Assembly: GCA_964618895.1 (NCBI GenBank) | Contig: CAZUDO010000054.1 | Location: 9,736 to 73,735, forward strand | Source: CAZUDO01 sp964618895 | GTDB lineage: Bacteria; Desulfobacterota; Binatia; DP-6 | Reading direction: 5' to 3' | Length of the DNA: 64,000 nucleotides | Shown: piece after piece, positions 58,775 to 64,000 of the stretch | Layout of the letters: each line of letters begins with the position of its first letter | How positions within the stretch are numbered: position 1 is the first letter of the stretch | Program-made: the position numbers and the translations under genes | The notes under the pieces: model-generated | What the model was told of the DNA's origin: nothing | The model's input: only the letters and a program-made list of their open reading frames with translations | Database searches by the model: none

Positions 58775-61102
58775 TCACGGTCCCAGCGGATGCACGGTCG
58801 CCAGCTGCGCGCGCAGGACCGCCGGGTCCGAGGTCGGCAACGCGCACACCCGCTCCTCGCACACATAGGCGGTCGCCCGGCCGCCGAGGGCGCGCTTGTC
58901 GCGTACCAGCGGCACCAGCTCGGCCTGGGCGGCGAGCGCCCGGCCTTCGCTCGCGACCGTGAGCACGCGGTTGGGAACGTAGGCGGCGCGTGCCGCGGCC
59001 ACCAGCGCTGCACCGTCGCCGGCGTCGGCGGCGGGCGTGACGATCACGATCTCCTTCGCCCGGTCGGTGGCGAAGTCGAGCGCGGCGAGCAGGCGGGCGG
59101 CGTTGGCCGGCGCCTGGCGCGCGGCCGGGGCGAGCACCCGCAGTACCACCTCGGCGCGCGCGCGATGGGCGTCGTCGCCGGTGAGATGGGCCAGGCGGAG
59201 GAGGGTCTCGGCCGCCACGGCGTTGCCCGACGGCAGGACCCCGTCGTCGGCCGGCTTCTCGCGGCCGAGCGGTGCCTCGGCGCGGGCGGCGGTCGCGAAG
59301 AAGCCGCCGCCGGCGTCGTCCCAGAAGTCGCGCGCGAGCCCCTGGTGCAGGGCGAGGGCGGCCCGCAGCCAGCGCAGCTCGGCAGTGGCTTCGTAGAGAT
59401 CCAACAGGCCGGAGGCGAGGAAGGCGTGATCCTCCAGGAACGCGTCCTGGTGCGCCCTGCCGCCGGCCCAGCTGCGCTGCAGCCGGCCGCCGGGACGCAT
59501 GTGCTCGAGGACGAAGCTGGCGGCGTCGTGGGCGCGTGCGACGTAGGTGGGCTCGTCGAGCGCCGCGCCGGCGCGCGCGAAGGCGCCGATCATGAGCCCG
59601 TTCCAGGCCGTCAGCACCTTGGTGTCAGTGTGGGGCGGGACGCGCGTCTGGCGGACGGCGTACAGGCGTGCGCGGGCGTCGGCGAGCACCGCCTCCAGCT
59701 GAGGCGGGTCGAGCTGCAGGGTAGCCGCCACGTCCGCCAGCGGGCGCGGGACGTGCAGGATGTTCCGGCCGGCGAAGGTGCCGGCGTCGGTGACGCCCCA
59801 GTACGCGCCGGCGGCGCGGGCCGTCTCGGGATCGAGCGCGGCGGCGATCTCGGCCGGCGTCCATAGGAAGAACGTGCCTTCCGCGCCCTCCGAGTCGGCA
59901 TCGGTGGCGGCGTAGAAGCCCCCGCCGGGTGCGGTCATCTCGCGGCCGACGTAGTCGAGGATGTCGCGCGCGACGCGCGTAAAGTCGCTTCGCCCGGTCG
60001 CCAGACCGGCGGCGAGGTAGACGGTGGCGAGCTGGGCGTTGTCGTAGAGCATCTTCTCGAAGTGCGGCACCAGCCAGGTGGCGTCGGTGGCGTAGCGATG
60101 GAAGCCGCCGCCCAGCTGATCGTGGATGCCGCCGGCGGCCATGCGTTCGAGGGTACGGGTCACCATCGCCAGCGCACGCGCGTTGCCGGTGCGGCGGTGG
60201 TAGCGCAGCAGGAGGTCGAGGCCGGCGGGCAGTGGGAACTTGGGCGCGCTCCCGAAGCCGCCGTGGGTGTCGTCGAAGCGCTGGTCGGCGGCTGTGAAGG
60301 CGGCGTGCAGGAGCGAAGCGTCGGGGAGCGCGTCGCCCGGCGGGGGGGCCATCAGGTCCCGCACCCGGGACGCGACCGCATGCGCCTGCTCGGTCACCTG
60401 CAGGGGACTGTCGGCAAACGTGACCTGCAGGCGCTCGAGCAGCGTCAAAAAGCCGACCCGCATGCCGCGTCCGCCGTCGCGAGGCGGGAAATATGTCCCG
60501 CCGTAGAACGGCTGGCGGGTGGGGGTGAGCCAGACCGTCATCGGCCAGCCGCCGCGCCCGGACACCAGCTGCACGGCGGTCATGTAGGCGGCGTCGAGGT
60601 CGGGACGCTCCTCGCGATCGACCTTGATGGCGACGTAGTGCCGGTTCAGGAAGGCGGCGACCTCCTCGTCCTCGAACGACTCCTCCTCCATCACGTGGCA
60701 CCAGTGACAGGTGGAGTAGCCGACGCTGAGCAGCACCGGCTTGCCGTCCGCCAGCGCGCGTGCGAACGCCTCGTCGCCCCACGGATACCAGTCGACGGGA
60801 TTGTGGGCGTGCTGCAGCAGATAGGGACTGGTCTCGAGCAGTAGCCGGTTGGTGAACCGGGGGCTGCCGTCGGGACGGCGATGGCGCGTGCGCGCCTGGT
60901 CGCCGGGCCCGCGGCGGGCGCGGGCGGCCTGCAGGCGGGCGGTGAGCGCGGCCGGGTGCTCGGCGGCGCCGGGCAGAGGCTCCGGGGCCGGAGGGGGCGG
61001 GGCACAGGCGATCACGAGCGCGACCAGAAGCGCGCAGCCGTGCGTGACGGTTTTGGCCGACAAACGGGGCCCATCGTACAGCTTTGTCCGTCCGCATGGC
61101 AT
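58775..61102 (-). CDS. DUF255 thioredoxin-fold protein (YyaL/SPATA20-like)
   Basis: The product is 775 residues. A signal or lipoprotein-like start (LLVALVIAC) is followed by the DUF255 thioredoxin-like domain (SPYLLQHAHNPVDWYPWGDE, STCHWCHVMEEESFEDEEVA, CxxC present). A long (alpha/alpha)6-barrel region resembles sugar epimerases or glycosidases. The family is widespread; its substrate is unknown. It may be exported and lipid-anchored here. Confidence 0.88.
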   Translation of the reverse strand: MPCGRTKLYDGPRLSAKTVTHGCALLVALVIACAPPPPAPEPLPGAAEHPAALTARLQAARARRGPGDQARTRHRRPDGSPRFTNRLLLETSPYLLQHAHNPVDWYPWGDEAFARALADGKPVLLSVGYSTCHWCHVMEEESFEDEEVAAFLNRHYVAIKVDREERPDLDAAYMTAVQLVSGRGGWPMTVWLTPTRQPFYGGTYFPPRDGGRGMRVGFLTLLERLQVTFADSPLQVTEQAHAVASRVRDLMAPPPGDALPDASLLHAAFTAADQRFDDTHGGFGSAPKFPLPAGLDLLLRYHRRTGNARALAMVTRTLERMAAGGIHDQLGGGFHRYATDATWLVPHFEKMLYDNAQLATVYLAAGLATGRSDFTRVARDILDYVGREMTAPGGGFYAATDADSEGAEGTFFLWTPAEIAAALDPETARAAGAYWGVTDAGTFAGRNILHVPRPLADVAATLQLDPPQLEAVLADARARLYAVRQTRVPPHTDTKVLTAWNGLMIGAFARAGAALDEPTYVARAHDAASFVLEHMRPGGRLQRSWAGGRAHQDAFLEDHAFLASGLLDLYEATAELRWLRAALALHQGLARDFWDDAGGGFFATAARAEAPLGREKPADDGVLPSGNAVAAETLLRLAHLTGDDAHRARAEVVLRVLAPAARQAPANAARLLAALDFATDRAKEIVIVTPAADAGDGAALVAAARAAYVPNRVLTVASEGRALAAQAELVPLVRDKRALGGRATAYVCEERVCALPTSDPAVLRAQLATVHPLGP

Positions 61103-61223
61103 ACGCCGGTGTCGGCGGAGCTGACGCGGAGTCGCCGCGCCTGGCGCGGAACGTCAGGAATCCCGCAATGTTGAGGGCAATTTCCTGACCGGGGAACGGG
61201 CCGGGGGCGCAGTTGCCATGCGT

Positions 61224-61239
61224 AGGCGTGCGGATTGCT
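61224..61239 (+). promoter_or_regulatory. possible sigma-54 promoter upstream of the FleQ-like gene
   Basis: AGGCGTGCGGATTGCT has the invariant GG and GC at the right 10-base spacing and a perfect TTGCT, but differs from TGGCACG at three positions. It is 51 bases before the start codon. It would suggest autocontrol or control by FleR. Confidence 0.4.
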
Positions 61240-61289
61240 TTGTCTCCTGTCGCAACGCAGCTGACCACACACAGCTCAGGGGGGACCGG

Positions 61290-62432
61290 ATGGACGGGAT
61301 GGAGATGCGCGTGGGGGGAGACGAGGGGGCGCCCGCATTCGAGGGCATCATCGGACGGCATCCGAGCATGCTGGCGGTGTTCGAGATCATCCGCCGGGTG
61401 GCGCCGACCGACGCCACGGTGCTGATCACCGGCGAGAGCGGCACGGGCAAGGAGCTGGTGGCGGCGGCGCTGCACCGGCTGTCGACGCGCGCGGCGGCGC
61501 GGCACGTGCCGGTGCACTGCGGGGCCATCCCGGAGGATCTGCTCGAGCCCGAGATGTTCGGGCACGAGCGCGGCGCGTTCACGGGCGCGATCGCCAGCCG
61601 TACCGGGCGCTTCAAGCTCGCCGATGGCGGCACCATCTTTCTCGACGAGATCGGCGAGATGAGTCCCAAGCTGCAGGTGAAGCTCCTGCGTGTGCTGGAG
61701 GACGGGCGCTTCGAGTCCGTGGGCAGCGTGGTGACCCAGCAGGTGGACGTGCGCGTCATCGCGGCCACCAATCGGGCGCTGGACGAGGCGGTCGCCGCGC
61801 GCGAGTTCCGCGAGGACCTGTTCTATCGTCTGCGGGTCGTCCCGATCGAGATCCCGCCGCTCCGGCGGCGGCGGGAGGACATCCCACTGATCGTGCGTGG
61901 CATCCTGGCGCAGCTCACCACCAAGGGACTGCCACGCTTCACCGTCAGTCCGGACGCCATGGAGCTGTTGGCCCGCTATCCGTGGCCGGGCAACGTGCGC
62001 GAGCTGCGGAACCTGCTCGAGCAGATGGTCGTGCTCGGGCGGCCCGAGCAGGTGATCGAGCCGCGCGACCTGCCGGCGCACCTGGTGACCGTGCGTGAGC
62101 ACGCCGAGGCCCCCAGCATGCCGTGGCAGTTCGGGCCCGCCGGCATCGACTTCTACCGCGAGATGGAGGCGATCGAGGATCGTATCATCGGGCAGGCCCT
62201 GCGCCTGTCGAACGGCAACAAGAAGGAGGCCGCGCGCCTCCTGCGCGTCAACCGGACGACGCTGCTCGAGAAGCTGAAGCGCAAGCGCGCCTCGGGCAGC
62301 CCGCTGGCAGCTCTCCTGGGGGGCCCGCCGGTCCCACCGACCAGCGTGCCGCCGGCGGTGGTGATGGACGAGCCGATGGTCCACGAGCTGCCGGCCGCGG
62401 CAGCCGCGGCGTCCTACGGCGCGGCCCTGTGA
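61290..62432 (+). CDS. FleQ-like sigma-54 activator without receiver
   Basis: The product is 380 residues. It lacks a receiver domain: about 18 residues precede the AAA+ module (GESGTGKE, GAFTGA, IFLDEIGEMSPKLQVKLLRV, ATNRALDEAV) and a Fis-type HTH follows (NGNKKEAARLLRVNRTTLLE). The tail is Pro/Ala-rich. It may be the flagellar master regulator, though a FleQ would have a degenerate receiver. The ATG at 61290 follows CAGGGGGGA. Confidence 0.82.
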   Translation: MDGMEMRVGGDEGAPAFEGIIGRHPSMLAVFEIIRRVAPTDATVLITGESGTGKELVAAALHRLSTRAAARHVPVHCGAIPEDLLEPEMFGHERGAFTGAIASRTGRFKLADGGTIFLDEIGEMSPKLQVKLLRVLEDGRFESVGSVVTQQVDVRVIAATNRALDEAVAAREFREDLFYRLRVVPIEIPPLRRRREDIPLIVRGILAQLTTKGLPRFTVSPDAMELLARYPWPGNVRELRNLLEQMVVLGRPEQVIEPRDLPAHLVTVREHAEAPSMPWQFGPAGIDFYREMEAIEDRIIGQALRLSNGNKKEAARLLRVNRTTLLEKLKRKRASGSPLAALLGGPPVPPTSVPPAVVMDEPMVHELPAAAAAASYGAAL

Positions 62433-62534
62433 CGTGGTTCCGGCGCGCCGTCTCCCGTGGAGAGGCGATTGACGGGGCGGCGCTCCGGTGATTTCGAAGA
62501 GGGGCACGTGGGCGGTCGCGCGGCGGCAGTGACG

Positions 62535-62930
62535 ATGGAGCAGGCACGGGTGGTCGTGGTCGACGACCTGCCGTACGTGCGCGACGCGCTCGCTGCGCTT
62601 CTCCGCTCCGCCCATTACGACGTGGTGGCGGTGGAGAGCGGCCCGGCCGCCCTGGCTGCTCTTCAGGAGGCGGCGGCCGATCTCCTCCTGACCGATCTCT
62701 ACATGCCCGACATGACCGGTTGGGATCTGGTGCGCGCGGTGCGATCGCGCGCCCTCAAAGGCCGGCGCGGCCGGCCGCTCTGCGTCGGGCTCTACTCGGC
62801 CGTGCTGAGCGCCTTCAACCGCGAGCAGCTGGCGCGCGCGCAAGTGGACTTTGCGGTCACGAAGCTGAGCGACCCGGAAGCCCTGCTCGATGCGGTAGAG
62901 CGGGCGCTGGCGTGGGCGCAGACGCCCTGA
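62535..62930 (+). CDS. stand-alone CheY-like receiver
   Basis: The product is about 131 residues: acid pair VVVVDDLPYVRDAL, phosphorylation site D54 in LLLTDLYMPDMTGWDLV, then GLYSAVLSAF and the lysine in VTKLSDPEAL. It has no output domain. It lies 100 bases after the FleQ-like activator and may feed a phospho-signal to it or to the motor. An in-frame ATG exists at 62457. Confidence 0.8.
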   Translation: MEQARVVVVDDLPYVRDALAALLRSAHYDVVAVESGPAALAALQEAAADLLLTDLYMPDMTGWDLVRAVRSRALKGRRGRPLCVGLYSAVLSAFNREQLARAQVDFAVTKLSDPEALLDAVERALAWAQTP

Positions 62931-63289
62931 CCCGGGCCCAGCGGAACGGCGACGCGCGCTGCGCGGCGTAGTCGCGCGGGAAGCCGGGCAGGCCGGCGAT
63001 CGGCAGCGGGAAGAACGGCTGCGCGGCGACGGCGTGGGCCCGGCTGGCCATGGGCCGGCGAATATGGGCCCCGCGCACGCTGGGAGCGCAAGACTCGTGC
63101 GCACAGTAGCGGGGCGGGCTGAAACATCCTGCTGCCGTCGTGTTACGCACGCCGTGTAGCCCACGTGCGGGCCGGTCGGCACCGGGCACAGGGCCCGTGC
63201 CGAGACGGTCGGGGGGAGGGGGGATCATGGACCACCGTCCAGACCCGACCCGAGTACCCGGCGGAGGAGCTGCCGGCGCCGGGGAGCGA
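62931..63289. other. no gene recognised
   Basis: This 359-base stretch between the receiver gene and the integrase remnant holds no supported gene. The minus strand has a short protein-like stretch (AQPFFPLPIAGLPGFPRDYA) without a clear start or family. Confidence 0.6.
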
Positions 63290-63414
63290 GTGACCGATAT
63301 CCGCACCGTCCAGGAGCTGCTCGGCCACCGAAATGTGGCGACGACGATGATCTATACCATGTCCACGGGCCCGCCGGCGTACGAAGCCCGCTCGACAAGG
63401 TGCTCGCCCGATGA
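63290..63414 (+). pseudogene. integron-type tyrosine recombinase, C-terminal remnant
   Basis: One frame gives DIRTVQELLGHRNVATTMIY T, the box II region with catalytic histidine and tyrosine, and after a one-base shift the next frame gives HVHGPAGVRSPLDKVLAR and a stop, the usual ending of IntI-type integrases (THVLxxGxxGVRSPLD). The rest of the gene is missing. No attC site was found beside it. Confidence 0.72.
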
Positions 63415-63613
63415 GGAGCACCGACCTGTCCCACGGCCCGTGCTACACAGACCGACCGTGCAGTCTATTCCGAATCCGCCCAGTCCGTTGCAGTCTTGTA
63501 TGTCGCCGAGATGCCGCAGTACGTTCGGCCGAGATGGTTCCGCGCCTTCCTGAATACACTGCAGCCGGGGCGGGCTATACGGAACCGTCCATAGGCAGCA
63601 GCCAAGGAACCCG

Positions 63614-63871
63614 ATGGGCGATATTGAAACGAGGATCGAAGATGCTGAGGATCGGCTCTTTGCAAGGCATGAGGTGAGCCCAAAGCGGCGCACCCTCAAG
63701 TTCGCCTCGGAACCGGCTCGTATCCGCGTCCTCGAGCTCGGGTCGGGTCCGCCGGTCCTCCTTCTCCATCCAGCCGGCTTCTTCGGTGCCGTCTGGGTCT
63801 CCCAGCTGGCTCGCCTCCGCGGCCACCGCCTATTGGCACCCGATCTCCCGGGCCATGGCCTGAGAGTGTGA
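63614..63871 (+). pseudogene. alpha/beta hydrolase, truncated
   Basis: An 85-residue frame starts with a basic leader and then the start of an alpha/beta hydrolase: VLELGSGPPVLLLHPAGFFG AVW and HRLLAPDLPGHGL. A stop follows at 63871, long before the nucleophile elbow; intact members have about 260 residues. No continuation is clear in the other frames up to the window end. Confidence 0.65.
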
Positions 63872-64000
63872 GCAGGAATCGATGTCCCCGGCAGGCCGCG
63901 ACGCGTGCGTGAGCGTGACCTCTCCGGCGGCGTGGGACGGTCGTCCCTGCCGTGACCCGGTGCGACCGCGGGGCGCGGCCGGTCGTCAGCGTGGCCGGCC

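Noticed and set aside
62857..63306. 149-residue open frame on the minus strand
   Set aside because: Its 3' part is antisense to the receiver gene, composition is Pro/Arg-rich, and no family or ribosome site is visible.

Overview
The window is about 64 kb of very GC-rich DNA (about 70 percent by eye) from a motile Gram-negative bacterium. An outer-membrane lipid transport permease (MlaE), two-dicluster-type queuosine and NAD enzymes, a Fis/sigma-54 flagellar hierarchy and a fliW-csrA pair point to a deltaproteobacterium-like or Binatota/Methylomirabilota-like lineage. That placement is inference from gene content only. No rRNA, tRNA, CRISPR array or intact transposase was seen.

Layout. 1-7 kb (minus strand apart from one gene): partial mlaE, two membrane proteins, a Crp/Fnr regulator, a divergent HTH protein, an M61-like protease, and an nrtR-nadA pair. 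7-16 kb: bioB, a tiny Asp/Glu-rich protein, the pmbA(tldE)-tldD pair, a DHH phosphoesterase, an orphan CpaF-type ATPase, a DUF4143 ATPase and queG. 16-21 kb: remnants of a flagellin gene and of a pseC-like aminotransferase, followed by intact NeuB/PseI-type and PseG-type genes and an ATP-grasp gene. This looks like an eroded flagellin glycosylation locus. Then come a small membrane protein and lhgO (minus).

22.7-58 kb is the flagellar region, in four blocks. Block 1 holds an AMIN/TPR protein, a FleS/FlgS-like kinase, a FleR/FlgR-like sigma-54 activator, fliE and fliFGHIJ-motE. Block 2 holds fliK-flgD-flgE, then a degenerate receiver-STAS protein, an HDOD protein and a broken histidine kinase. 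Block 3 holds fliLMNOPQR-flhB-flhA-flhF-flhG-fliA. Block 4 holds flgMN-csrA-fliW. Toxin-antitoxin modules, a methyltransferase, a Uma2 nuclease and a heme-utilisation gene separate the blocks. Rod genes, flgK/flgL, fliD, a complete fliC, motAB and che genes are not in the window.

Control fits a class hierarchy. A FleQ-like sigma-54 activator lies at 61.3 kb and FleSR-like genes at 25-27 kb. Good sigma-54 (-24/-12) promoter matches precede fliE and fliL, a weaker one precedes the FleQ-like gene, and a good sigma-28 promoter match precedes flgM. FliA, its anti-sigma factor FlgM, CsrA and the CsrA antagonist FliW are all present.

The most unusual structural feature is a set of long imperfect palindromes inside or between flagellar genes: two inverted copies inside the 5' part of fliP, one between flhB and flhA, one between fliE and fliF, and a weaker one in fliK. 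The right end holds a stand-alone receiver, a remnant of an integron-type integrase, and a truncated alpha/beta hydrolase.
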